The notes: generated by a model from the sequence alone, not told the origin. DNA of 64,000 nt from Bacteriovoracaceae bacterium (GCA_018649885.1 JABIHA010000084.1:62001-126000), one strand, 5' to 3'. Counted from the stretch's first letter, positions 37,338 through 44,190 are shown. A program made the numbers and translations.

Positions 37338-37370
37338 TAAAAAAAAACCACCGCGGGTTAGACGGTGGTC
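37338..37370 (-). terminator. terminator, probably the original tRNA-His terminator
   Basis: ACCACCG (37347-37353) pairs with CGGTGGT (37363-37369), and a run of at least eight T's follows on the minus strand. It lies just outside the left end of the integrated element. With the element removed, it would sit about 30 bp after tRNA-His in the right orientation. Confidence 0.75.
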
Positions 37371-37399
37371 TTAATATGCTTCACTCCGAAGAGATTGAC

Positions 37400-37439
37400 A
37401 CTAAAATGGGGTGGCCGTCGAAACGGCCGTAAATCCCCA
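37400..37439 (-). terminator. integrase terminator hairpin built on the att core
   Basis: On the minus strand TGGGG (37439-37435) pairs with CCCCA (37411-37407), and inside it GGCCGT pairs with ACGGCC across a TTCG tetraloop. The 3' arm ends in CCCCATTTT, which is the att core itself. It lies about 40 bp after the integrase stop. The T tract is short (four T's). Confidence 0.6.
37403..37415. other. attL: 13-bp core repeat
   Basis: AAAATGGGGTGGC, identical to 52391-52403, where it is the 3' end of tRNA-His. It lies 67 bp beyond the stop of the integrase gene. Confidence 0.8.
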
Positions 37440-37481
37440 ATTTTTAAAATATTTTATTCATATCGTAGTTTTTCGTAAACA

Positions 37482-38612
37482 CTAGCCCCTATAAATGCTT
37501 ACAACTTTTTGACTCGCCTCGCCAGTTGATAATATTTGTAGTGAATCTGTCGCTCCTGACTCATCAATACCAGCTAATCTGATATATCTGGCCATAGTGT
37601 CCAGCTCCTTCCATCCACAAATTTTCATCACTGTTGCCGGTGCTACCTTGTTTTGTAATAACTGAGTAGCAAAGCAGGCCCTTAAGTCATGAAAGCGTAT
37701 AGGAGTGATTCCTATGCCCTGACAAAAGGTTTTTAGTGACCTCGCTTGGTAGCCCTGACACCAATCTCTAATTCGCGGTAAAACATGCTCTTTAGTTGAA
37801 TTATTTTTTAACTCTAAGAGCAATTCCTTTAAATCAGAATTGATCGGGATATTTCTCCAATAACCAGCTTTTGTACTTTTAGTCACACGCAATCTTTTAT
37901 TGTACGACTTTGATACTCTGATGCTGTTATTTGTGAAATCCACATCTTCCCAAGTGAGTGCAAAGAGTTCACCATTTCGACAACCCGTTAAAAGGGCCGT
38001 GGCCCAAATGGGATACCAAGGTGACTCTAACTCTCTGGCGGCATCAATCAATTTTGAAATCTCTTGGCGATTTAAAATTGTTGGCACTCGCTCAGTCTTA
38101 CGATTGACTTTGATTCCAAGTGTAGGGCTTTGGTAAACATCTCTAATAAGACCTTCTTCCATTGCCCAAGTGAAAACGCGATTAATCGTTCCTTTCATTT
38201 TTGCTTGAAAGCTTTTTGATTTGTTCGCTTCTTCAATTGACTTAAGCACATTTTTAACATCTGCTCGGCTAAAGTGTTTCGCTGGTTTGTCCCATTGATC
38301 TTTTGTCCACGTCTTAAGTGCCGCTAGATAATCGGTCAATGTTTCAATTCCTACTGGTTCAAACTTATCGACGAGTTTGTAGGCATGCCATTTCTCAACA
38401 ATTTGTCCCCAGTAAAAACCTTCACCATCAAGCTTGGCAACTTCAAGTGCACATTCTTGCAAGAGAAGTTTTTCATGTTTGAGTGCTTGTGCTTTGGATT
38501 CAAAGCCATTTTTTCTTTTTTGCTTGCGAATTTTTGAATTAACTTTGGAACGAACGCACACGAATATTTCATAATACGTTTTTCCATTTTTTTCATAACT
38601 TACAATCGACAT
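37482..38612 (-). CDS. int: tyrosine recombinase/integrase
   Basis: A 376-residue integrase. An N-terminal arm-binding AP2-like region (about 8-55) and a SAM-like core-binding domain (about 60-165) precede the catalytic domain (about 180-360). The catalytic residues are visible: Arg in LLTGCRNGELFALTWEDV, Lys in RVTKSTKAGYWR, His-x-x-Arg in RFHDLRACFATQLL, a Trp in the usual His/Trp position in ICGWKELDTM, and Tyr in MARYIRL. It catalyses element integration and excision at the att cores. The ATG overlaps the xis stop (TAATG), with GGAGGT upstream. It is therefore the last gene of the mob operon, so integrase expression is tied to mobilization genes. Confidence 0.95.
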   Translation of the reverse strand: MSIVSYEKNGKTYYEIFVCVRSKVNSKIRKQKRKNGFESKAQALKHEKLLLQECALEVAKLDGEGFYWGQIVEKWHAYKLVDKFEPVGIETLTDYLAALKTWTKDQWDKPAKHFSRADVKNVLKSIEEANKSKSFQAKMKGTINRVFTWAMEEGLIRDVYQSPTLGIKVNRKTERVPTILNRQEISKLIDAARELESPWYPIWATALLTGCRNGELFALTWEDVDFTNNSIRVSKSYNKRLRVTKSTKAGYWRNIPINSDLKELLLELKNNSTKEHVLPRIRDWCQGYQARSLKTFCQGIGITPIRFHDLRACFATQLLQNKVAPATVMKICGWKELDTMARYIRLAGIDESGATDSLQILSTGEASQKVVSIYRG

Positions 38613-38893
38613 TAGATACCTCCATAGTTAATGGATGATTCTAAAAGCCGATCAAGTTCATCTCGCTTAAAGTATAATCTTCGACGCCATTTATAACACT
38701 TTATCTGCCCACGATGGACAGCTATCCGTATTGCATTCGTCGTCTTACGAAGATACTTTGCAGCTTCTTCTGTTCCTAACCATATTAAATTGTCAAAGAG
38801 CGTGTGGGGCTTAACCCCACACAGTTTTGTATCAGATTCTGTGGACTTTTCCACATTTTTCTCATCACTAACGTGATTATTCTTTTTGGCCAT
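38612..38893 (-). CDS. xis: excisionase-type HTH protein
   Basis: 93 residues from ATG 38893, with AGGAG seven bases upstream; this ribosome site lies just after the relaxase stop. A polar N-terminal tail is followed by a MerR-like winged helix of the HTH_17 excisionase class (about 42-88): WLGTEEAAKYLRKTTNAIRI, HRGQIKCYKWRRRLYFKRDE. Such proteins bend att DNA and steer the integrase toward excision. The stop overlaps the integrase ATG by one base. Confidence 0.85.
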   Translation of the reverse strand: MAKKNNHVSDEKNVEKSTESDTKLCGVKPHTLFDNLIWLGTEEAAKYLRKTTNAIRIAVHRGQIKCYKWRRRLYFKRDELDRLLESSINYGGI

Positions 38894-38903
38894 GCATAAA
38901 CTC

Positions 38904-40277
38904 CTAAAAATCAATGTCGAATCCCTTGCTTCGACTCTTTTTTATATCAAGGGAATTGGATTTTGAAAGAGATTGATCAACCGTTTTCTCTATTACCTTT
39001 TTAGGTTTCATCTTTATTTTGAGTCGGTTTTTGCTCTTTTCTTTCTGTTCTTTAATTTCAAAAAGACCGCTTAAAAGGTCAAACTCTGCATCAAACAGAT
39101 GATCGATCCAGCTACTATTCCCGCTATTGTTGCGTTGGATATGATATTCACTTTGTTGTTGCTGATTTGGTGGATATAGCTGTTCTGATCGAGACTTTCC
39201 TTTAACTGTTTGCAAACTTCTTTGAGCTTTTGAACTTCGAGGTTTTCTCTTTTTAATTTGTTTATCGTGTTGTCGATGTTTACATCGAAACTCTGAGTTG
39301 CCGATTTCATTCGATCCCTCGTTCGGGCCAGTTTCATCAATTCCGAATCGATTGATTTGCTGGCCTGCTCTACTAAGGGCATTAAGTCGTTTTTGATCCT
39401 CTGAAATTGGGCCACGAAACCGTTGTCTATAAATTTTTGCAATTGAGTTGGAGTTATATCCACTCTTATTTCTTGATTTGTCTCTTTCATGTGATTGTAA
39501 ATCATCGCCTGCGCGGTTTTGGATTGTATTTCTTCCATAATTTAATTTCCTTTTAGTTAAGTTTTTCCATGAATAACTGCGCCCAAGATCACTACCTTTC
39601 ATTTTTTCCCCATTGATCTCAAAGCTAATTCCTGAAATGTGTCCAGTTTTGGATTGATTAGGAATTATTTTGACTCCATTTTCGTGCAATCTTTTTGCAA
39701 AAATATCGGCATTGGGACGATCTTCGGTTGCGCCGTCAATAATTTGTTGTAACTGCATTTTGATACTTGGTTTTCTTTCTCGTAGAACTTTGTGAAGTTC
39801 ACCTTTTGTCAGCGCTTTTTTCTCGACCTCATGACTAGATAAAGTGGGAGTGAGACCAAAATGTTTTTCTAGTCCTCGAACTACCTTTTCACTTCTTTTA
39901 TAATCTTGAGAATCGCTTACGACACTGCCATCAAGTCTAACTCTTGAGGCCACAATGTGAACGTGTTCATGCTTGGTATCGTTATGTTTAACGACAACGT
40001 ATTGTGAACCTTCAAACCCCATTTTTTGAACGTACTTATCCGCCGCCTCTTTCCATTTAGAGGTGGGTAAGTGTTCATCATGGGGCAAAGATAAACTTGC
40101 ATGATAAACAGCTCGTGTAAGCTTTGGTCTTAAAGCACGTGACACTGAGAATTCATTAGATAATTCCTTAGGATTCTCACCAAGCATATTGCCACCGATG
40201 ATGGCTGCTTCGTCTTTTCCTAGTAGATAATCTAATGTTCCTCGAAAACCAGTACCCTTAACTTGATTCGCTATCAA
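38904..40277 (-). CDS. mobA: MOBP-like relaxase (mobilization nuclease)
   Basis: A 457-residue relaxase. Residues 1-150 form the nicking domain: VKGTGFRGTLDYLLG, then SLPHDE and the metal motif KHNDTKHEHVHIVASRV (His103, His105, His107). RLDGSVVSDSQDYKRSEKVVR follows. The catalytic Tyr is not certain; Tyr17 of TLDYLL is a candidate. The C-terminal 190 residues are low complexity, rich in Ser, Arg, Gln and Lys, and overlap another reading frame with a protein-like product (39071-39538). It nicks oriT and pilots the strand into a helper's secretion channel. The start overlaps the mobC stop by 4 bp. Confidence 0.92.
   Translation of the reverse strand: MIANQVKGTGFRGTLDYLLGKDEAAIIGGNMLGENPKELSNEFSVSRALRPKLTRAVYHASLSLPHDEHLPTSKWKEAADKYVQKMGFEGSQYVVVKHNDTKHEHVHIVASRVRLDGSVVSDSQDYKRSEKVVRGLEKHFGLTPTLSSHEVEKKALTKGELHKVLRERKPSIKMQLQQIIDGATEDRPNADIFAKRLHENGVKIIPNQSKTGHISGISFEINGEKMKGSDLGRSYSWKNLTKRKLNYGRNTIQNRAGDDLQSHERDKSRNKSGYNSNSIAKIYRQRFRGPISEDQKRLNALSRAGQQINRFGIDETGPNEGSNEIGNSEFRCKHRQHDKQIKKRKPRSSKAQRSLQTVKGKSRSEQLYPPNQQQQSEYHIQRNNSGNSSWIDHLFDAEFDLLSGLFEIKEQKEKSKNRLKIKMKPKKVIEKTVDQSLSKSNSLDIKKSRSKGFDIDF
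39071..39538 (-). CDS. nested mobB-like coiled-coil membrane protein within mobA
   Basis: 155 codons in a different frame, wholly inside the relaxase gene. The ATG at 39538 has AAAAGGAAA at a seven-base spacing. The product looks like a real protein. It has a long coiled coil (about 35-125: LMPLVEQASKSIDSELMKLA, then NTINKLKRENLEVQKLKEV) and a C-terminal membrane helix (ATIAGIVAGSIICLMQSL). Relaxase genes of ColE1 and RSF1010 plasmids carry nested mobB genes, and RSF1010 MobB is membrane associated. This is the same arrangement by position and form, though I see no sequence match. The relaxase tail is low complexity in this stretch, as expected where two frames are constrained. Confidence 0.72.
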   Translation of the reverse strand: MEEIQSKTAQAMIYNHMKETNQEIRVDITPTQLQKFIDNGFVAQFQRIKNDLMPLVEQASKSIDSELMKLARTRDRMKSATQSFDVNIDNTINKLKRENLEVQKLKEVCKQLKESLDQNSYIHQISNNKVNIISNATIAGIVAGSIICLMQSLTF

Positions 40278-40645
40278 GTAGTTCCCATAACTTCTAAAGA
40301 AACACTCTTAATCTGTTTCTTTAGGTTATGAAAAAAGTCTTCATCGACTCCACGAAAAATCCCAAGATAAAGTTCACGCACCAATTGATTAAGATTATTA
40401 CCAATGGCCGCAAGTTCCCTATAGGTTTTTATGTTAACCTCGGGAATGGCAGCAGGTAATTTCCTTCTGAGAGAGAAGCGACGTATAAGTTCACTTAGAC
40501 TTAAGTGATGTTTGCTTGCAATCTCTAAAAGTTTCTCTCGTTCATCTGGTGTAAGCCTTACAGGGACTACACAGGATCGAATGACTTTGGGCTTTCTTTT
40601 TTTGAATGTCTGTGTTAGATTGTTTTTAACTTCTCGAATAGGCAT
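40274..40645 (-). CDS. mobC: MobC-type relaxosome protein
   Basis: A 123-residue basic protein. It has a ribbon-helix-helix-like N-terminus (CVVPVRLTPDEREKLLEIA, about 25-43; LSLSELIRRFSLRRKLP, about 48-64) and the MobC signature RELAAIGNNLNQLVREL (about 78-94). MobC binds near the nick site and helps the relaxase melt oriT. First gene of the mob-xis-int operon. Confidence 0.92.
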   Translation of the reverse strand: MPIREVKNNLTQTFKKRKPKVIRSCVVPVRLTPDEREKLLEIASKHHLSLSELIRRFSLRRKLPAAIPEVNIKTYRELAAIGNNLNQLVRELYLGIFRGVDEDFFHNLKKQIKSVSLEVMGTT

Positions 40646-40775
40646 CTCCTAGTTGATGGTTATATGTGCAGAGCAGGCGCCAACCGACAAAGCACAGAAA
40701 GTTTCTCAGTAAATCAAAATAAATTTAATAAGTAAAAAATAAAAGTCTAACTTTCTCTGTCATCTTTTTAATTAT
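40646..40775. other. candidate oriT and mob promoter region
   Basis: About 130 bp upstream of mobC, the usual oriT location. It contains the inverted repeat AGAAAGTTTCT (about 40695-40705) next to GGCGCC and a GC-richer stretch, then AT-rich sequence. No consensus nic site is certain. Operators for MobC autoregulation are likely here too. Confidence 0.4.
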
Positions 40776-40817
40776 TTGATATTATTTAAATGTTTAAAAA
40801 ATGAAGGAGAAGTTTTT

Positions 40818-41138
40818 ATGAAGTTTGGTGTTGTTATATCCACTACTGACCCCGAAACAGTTTTCAATGCTATTAGGCTGGCCAATTTTTCCGCTAAAAA
40901 AGGGGATGAAACCAAGATATTCCTACTCGGGAAAGGTGTAGAAATAGAGCAGATTGAAAGTGAAAAGTTTGATGTTAAACCACAAATTGATTCATTCTTA
41001 GAAAACTCTGGTGAAATTATGGCCTGTGGGACTTGTCTCAAATTAAGAAATCAAAAAGAGACAGATGTTTGTCCTATATCAACCATGAATGACTTATATG
41101 AGCTAATAAATGATTCCGATAAGGTTGTTACATTTTAG
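40818..41138 (+). CDS. DsrE-like sulfur-relay family protein
   Basis: 106 residues from ATG 40818 with GAAGGAGA upstream; a longer frame to 40776 has none. The product follows the DsrE fold: GVVISTTDPETVFNAIRLAN, then DETKIFLLGKGVEIEQI and a C-terminal IMACGTCLKLRNQKETDVCP (two Cys, the first in the place of the sulfur-carrying Cys of relatives). It might handle sulfane sulfur. Why it is on this element is unknown; a link with the thiol-rich metal operon nearby is possible. Confidence 0.75.
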   Translation: MKFGVVISTTDPETVFNAIRLANFSAKKGDETKIFLLGKGVEIEQIESEKFDVKPQIDSFLENSGEIMACGTCLKLRNQKETDVCPISTMNDLYELINDSDKVVTF

Positions 41139-41161
41139 ATGTAGAAAATTGAAAACTATTT

Positions 41162-42223
41162 TTACCTTATGAGATAAGTTGTACCTCTTCCTTTACCCTG
41201 TTGCTTGATAAGACCTTTATCTACAAGCCTTTTCATAAGGTCTTTCAGGCCATCGCGTGACATCTCTACATTTTCTAAGATGAAAGATATTTTACATTCT
41301 TCTTCTGCCTCAATAATACTGTAAACTTTTTTCTCATTTTCATTCATTACTGAGTTTGGTGCTTTATGAATAAGCGTGCTGTTAAGAAAATCAGTTTGTA
41401 CCGTAAGAACTTTTAAAAAGTAATTTATCCAATCATCGTATTTAACTTTTTCATGAAAGCTTGATTGGGTACTTCTTAAAGAAATGTAATAACCTTCTTT
41501 ATTATCTTCGATAACTTTTTCATGAGAAGTGTACTGTGCCCATTTGTAATCGTTCTTTAATAATAAAAGAGTTGTTAATAATCGGCTTAATCTTCCATTG
41601 CCATCTCTAAAAGGGTGAATCGCTAAAAAGTGAACAACAAAACCAGCAATAAGAATTAATTGTTGGCATTCTTTTTTAGCTTTCATGTCGATATAGTCAG
41701 AAATTAAATTCGCCATTGCTGATTCTGTTTCTGGCCCAGGGGGAGCTGTTTTAAACCAAACTTTTATTACCTTTCCTGTCGCTCTGTCTTGTTCAACTAC
41801 ATCATTTGTTACATTCTTGTATGCACCCCTTTGAGTTGAGGGAAGTTGTCCGTCGGTAAGTTCACTTGTCAAAAGTTGGTGAAGCTCTCGTATCGTTTTC
41901 TCTGAGACATCTAGCTTTTCATAATTATCATAAATGTAATTAAGGGCCTTAACATATCCAACAACCTCTCTTTCAGAGCGAGACGACATATCGTTTATTT
42001 CGCAGCCTTTTTCAATAAGCTCTTTGACTTGTTCGTCAGCTAAAATTGCACCTTCTATTCTAGTGGAAGCACCAGAAGAGGTAATGATGGTTGTCTTTTT
42101 TAGACTCTCAACAAGTGCCGGCCTTTGAAACTTAGTTGTCTCAAAAGCCCCTTGGAAACGTTCAATTTTTGTTATCTGCTCAGCTTGCTGGCCTGTAAGT
42201 ACATGACTTTTAATAGTTTTCAT
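41162..42223 (-). CDS. Fic-domain adenylyltransferase (N-terminal inhibitory helix type)
   Basis: 353 residues from ATG 42223. The core motif is HPFRDGNGR (about 203-211), complete with catalytic His and phosphate-binding residues. The auto-inhibitory S/T-x-x-x-E-G motif is at the N-terminal side, STRIEG (about 53-58), so this is a class II Fic protein, held off until Glu is displaced. A winged-helix domain at the C-terminus (about 285-350) has VEMSRDGLKDLMKRLVDKG. Fic proteins transfer AMP to target hydroxyls; the target here is unknown. No separate antitoxin is needed. It could be a regulator, toxin or phage-response enzyme. The upstream repeats suggest control of its own promoter. Confidence 0.88.
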   Translation of the reverse strand: MKTIKSHVLTGQQAEQITKIERFQGAFETTKFQRPALVESLKKTTIITSSGASTRIEGAILADEQVKELIEKGCEINDMSSRSEREVVGYVKALNYIYDNYEKLDVSEKTIRELHQLLTSELTDGQLPSTQRGAYKNVTNDVVEQDRATGKVIKVWFKTAPPGPETESAMANLISDYIDMKAKKECQQLILIAGFVVHFLAIHPFRDGNGRLSRLLTTLLLLKNDYKWAQYTSHEKVIEDNKEGYYISLRSTQSSFHEKVKYDDWINYFLKVLTVQTDFLNSTLIHKAPNSVMNENEKKVYSIIEAEEECKISFILENVEMSRDGLKDLMKRLVDKGLIKQQGKGRGTTYLIR

Positions 42224-42227
42224 AAAA

Positions 42228-42300
42228 ACACCCAATTAACACCTGTAAAACACCCATAATAATAACTTAGAAACACCCAAAAAACACCTATAAAACACCC
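42228..42300 (-). repeat. six 11-bp-phased repeats upstream of the Fic gene
   Basis: ACACCC, ACACCT, ACACCC start at 42228, 42239 and 42250, and again at 42273, 42284 and 42295. The spacing is 11 bp inside each triplet and 45 bp between triplets. On the coding strand each reads (G/A)GGTGTTTT-like and the last contains the Fic ribosome site (GGGTG before ATG 42223). About one helical turn per unit suggests a multi-site operator. Confidence 0.75.
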
Positions 42301-42354
42301 GTAAATTTTATTTTAACGTAATTTCAATATGTTGATGGTTAATAAATTAGGTAC

Positions 42355-42386
42355 TTTACTCCGTACCATTGTACGGGGTTTATTAT
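42355..42386 (+). promoter_or_regulatory. MerR-type operator/promoter with 19-bp spacer
   Basis: TTTACT (42355-42360) as -35 and TTATTA (42380-42385) as -10 are exactly 19 bp apart. The spacer is CCGTACCATTGTACGGGGT, a dyad (CCGTAC...GTACGG) closely like the mer operator. Long 19-bp spacing is the mark of MerR-activated promoters. The ATG of merR follows only 8 bp after the -10, so the transcript has almost no leader. Confidence 0.8.
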
Positions 42387-42393
42387 AGGTATT

Positions 42394-42810
42394 ATGAAAA
42401 ATGAAAATGAGACATTCACAATTGGAAAACTGGCAGAAAGAGCAGGGGTCAATGTTGAAACGGTCAGATTCTATGAGCGCAAAGGCCTGATCCAAAAACC
42501 ACAAAACTCCATTGGCTATAGAAAATATCCGAATTCTGATGCCGCAAAAATTAAATTTATCAAAAAGACACAAGAGCTTGGCTTTACCCTCAAAGAAGCA
42601 AAAGAATTACTCGAATTAAGAGTGAATAAAGCGGCCAAATGTTCATCAGTAAAAAATAAAACTGATTTGAAAATAAAAGAAGTTGCAGAAAAAATAAATG
42701 ATCTTCAAAAAATCAAAAATACACTTATAAAGCTATCAGAAAGTTGCAGCAATAAGGACGTTTCAGTCACAGAATGTCCCATTATTGAAAGCTTTGAGGA
42801 GATTAAATGA
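42394..42810 (+). CDS. merR: MerR-family mercury-type regulator
   Basis: 138 residues. The winged helix is FTIGKLAERAGVNVETVRFYERKGL (about 8-32). A long dimerization helix follows. The metal-binding Cys are at 83, 118 and 128 (KCSSVK, ESCSN, ECPI), and the 35-residue spacing of the first two matches Hg-sensing MerR (Cys82, 117, 126). It probably senses Hg(II) or a related thiophilic metal. It is transcribed from the operator it binds and is first of four overlapping genes, so it activates its own operon. Confidence 0.88.
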   Translation: MKNENETFTIGKLAERAGVNVETVRFYERKGLIQKPQNSIGYRKYPNSDAAKIKFIKKTQELGFTLKEAKELLELRVNKAAKCSSVKNKTDLKIKEVAEKINDLQKIKNTLIKLSESCSNKDVSVTECPIIESFEEIK

Positions 42811-43232
42811 ATACTTCTGAAGAAGGAAAAACTGCTGGAAAAATTGGGGCCGCTTCCCTCGGCCCAGGAATTGGTGCTGCTATTTTAGCAAAAGCATCTT
42901 GTCCCTTATGCTATCCCGCCATTGGGGGATTTCTAACCAGCATAGGATTAGGTTTTCTCTTTGAAGGAGTTTACTTTTACATCATTATGTCTGTCTTCTT
43001 CTCCCTCTCACTTTTTGGTCTGGCCTTCAGAGCAAAAAATCGCCGAGGCTATCTACCATTTTGGATAGGATTCGTTGGCTCAGTGGTCGCAATTCTCGGT
43101 CGGTATTTCGCAAATGAGATTATTTTTTATGCAGGAATAACAATATTAATTGGAGCATCTATTTGGAACCTAATTCCCAAAAAAGAATCATGCTCTGCTT
43201 GTGTCGATGAGACAGGAGGAACAAATGAGTAA
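42807..43232 (+). CDS. MerC/MerT-like mercury transporter
   Basis: 141 residues with four hydrophobic segments. The first holds ASCPLCYPAIGGFLTS (about 30-45), the paired Cys in a membrane helix that receive Hg(II). The C-terminal CSACVDETGG tail (about 131-140) gives another Cys pair on the cytoplasmic side. MerC-type proteins carry Hg(II) inward to a reductase. The start overlaps merR by 4 bp (ATGA). Confidence 0.8.
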   Translation: MNTSEEGKTAGKIGAASLGPGIGAAILAKASCPLCYPAIGGFLTSIGLGFLFEGVYFYIIMSVFFSLSLFGLAFRAKNRRGYLPFWIGFVGSVVAILGRYFANEIIFYAGITILIGASIWNLIPKKESCSACVDETGGTNE

Positions 43233-43500
43233 AAGAAAAGTCGAAGTTTTCACAGAAGGTTGCCCCAAATGCGAACCAACAGTTGATCTGGTCAAGTCAC
43301 TTGTCTGCGATAATTGTGAATTAATTATTTACGATGTTAAAAAGGGCTGTGACACCAATGTCTGCCGTGAACTTGCAACAAAATATGGTGTAACAAGATA
43401 CCCCTCTGTTGCCATAAACGGTCAGCTTCTTGATTGCTGTGTAAATGGTGATGGCCCATCAGAAAAAACACTACGAGCGGCCGGAATTGGTTCAAATTAA
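43225..43500 (+). CDS. thioredoxin-like protein of the mer operon
   Basis: 91 residues from ATG 43225 (ribosome site GGAGGA, overlapping the transporter end by 8 bp). It starts with a redox CxxC in FTEGCPKCEPTVD (about 8-20), then SLVCDNCEL, KKGCDTNVCREL and YGVTRYPSVAINGQLLDCC. At least eight Cys in 91 residues is unusual for thioredoxins and points to metal handling. A short glutaredoxin-like metal shuttle is likely; Hg is inferred from context. Confidence 0.75.
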   Translation: MSKRKVEVFTEGCPKCEPTVDLVKSLVCDNCELIIYDVKKGCDTNVCRELATKYGVTRYPSVAINGQLLDCCVNGDGPSEKTLRAAGIGSN

Positions 43501-43760
43501 TGATGAAGTGTTGTGAAAATGATGACCAGAAAGATTCAAAGTTAGAGAGTCAAAATCTCGAAGGGCTTATTTGCTATTGTTTTCAGCACTCCAAGAAAGA
43601 GCTATATGAAGCAATTCAAAAAGGTGAAGAACAAGAAATAATAAACGACATTAAATCAAAAATTAAAGACCCTGGTTGTTTTTGTGAAACTGCCAATCCC
43701 AGTGGCAAGTGTTGTCTTTCCGATATAAAAAAATTCATCAGTTTTCATAAAGAAAACTAA
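43500..43760 (+). CDS. CopZ-N-like/BFD-like Cys-rich protein
   Basis: 86 residues; the ATG overlaps the previous stop (TAATG). Cys-rich blocks are MMKCCEND, EGLICYCFQHSKKELYEAIQ (about 26-45) and DPGCFCETANPSGKCCLSDI (about 59-78). The pattern C-x-C with a later C-x-C and CC resembles the [2Fe-2S] BFD-like N-terminal domain of CopZ metallochaperones. It ends the operon. The stop is followed by a large GC-rich stem. Confidence 0.6.
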   Translation: MMKCCENDDQKDSKLESQNLEGLICYCFQHSKKELYEAIQKGEEQEIINDIKSKIKDPGCFCETANPSGKCCLSDIKKFISFHKEN

Positions 43761-43774
43761 CTTTTTTTCATAGT

Positions 43775-43810
43775 CACCTCCCCATTCCCTCCGGCCGGGT
43801 GAGGGAGGTG
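43775..43810 (+). promoter_or_regulatory. GC-rich stem that hides a ribosome-binding site
   Basis: CACCTCCC (43775-43782) pairs perfectly with GGGAGGTG (43803-43810); the loop contains CCGGCCGG. The 3' arm is the Shine-Dalgarno of the 29-codon ORF at 43814, so that site would be closed in the folded transcript. There is no T tract, so a simple terminator for the mer operon is less likely. Confidence 0.65.
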
Positions 43811-43813
43811 CTT

Positions 43814-43903
43814 ATGAAGAAAAAGTTCAAGATTATTTTTAAAATACTCAGAATAACTGCCTTAATTTATCGGATTTCTAAGGCCGCACTGGCCTTCTTC
43901 TAA
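43814..43903 (+). CDS. 29-residue basic hydrophobic peptide
   Basis: ATG 43814 follows GGGAGGTG by three bases. The peptide begins MKKKFKIIFKILRITALIYR and ends in KAALAFF. It is short, has seven Lys/Arg and aromatic/aliphatic residues, and could form an amphipathic or membrane helix. Size, charge and a sequestered ribosome site recall type I toxin peptides. It has no recognised family, and no antisense RNA is proven. Confidence 0.5.
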   Translation: MKKKFKIIFKILRITALIYRISKAALAFF

Positions 43904-43936
43904 ATGCGAACGAAGTGAGAATTTAGCTCTTAGAGC

Positions 43937-43960
43937 GTAAACCCGACGTAGTCGGTTTAC
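43937..43960. other. stem-loop downstream of the 29-codon ORF
   Basis: GTAAACCCGAC pairs with GTCGGTTTAC around a GTA loop (one bulged C), and GAGC/GCTC extend it with mismatches. It could be the end of the peptide transcript or part of a small RNA. There is no T tract. Confidence 0.4.
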
Positions 43961-44105
43961 ATGGCTCGCTACCAACCACCAAACTCAAATTCATACAAAA
44001 TTATAAATACCACCAAAATAAACAAAAAGATGAGACCAGCTACAACGACTTAACCTAAGCTTAACTATTAAAGCCCACCGAAATCAAGGTATTCAAATCA
44101 AAACT

Positions 44106-44133
44106 GTCCATTTTTCAGGCCTAAAAAACGGAC
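44106..44133. promoter_or_regulatory. imperfect inverted repeat, possible operator
   Basis: GTCCATTTTTCAGG and CCTAAAAAACGGAC are near-complementary arms around AGGCCT. It lies about 210 bp before the RM gene. Such dyads near RM genes can be controller sites, but no C-protein gene is seen. Confidence 0.3.
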
Positions 44134-44161
44134 AAATAAATAGGGTAATGAAACAGAGAAA

Positions 44162-44190
44162 GGGGGTAATACAGACCACATATTACCCCC
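44162..44190. terminator. perfect 10-bp inverted repeat
   Basis: GGGGGTAATA (44162-44171) and TATTACCCCC (44181-44190) with a 9-nt loop, then TTTAAAAAAT. Very stable in this AT-rich context. It probably insulates the RM gene from upstream reading. The 300 bp between the small peptide and the RM gene otherwise show no ORF. Confidence 0.55.
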
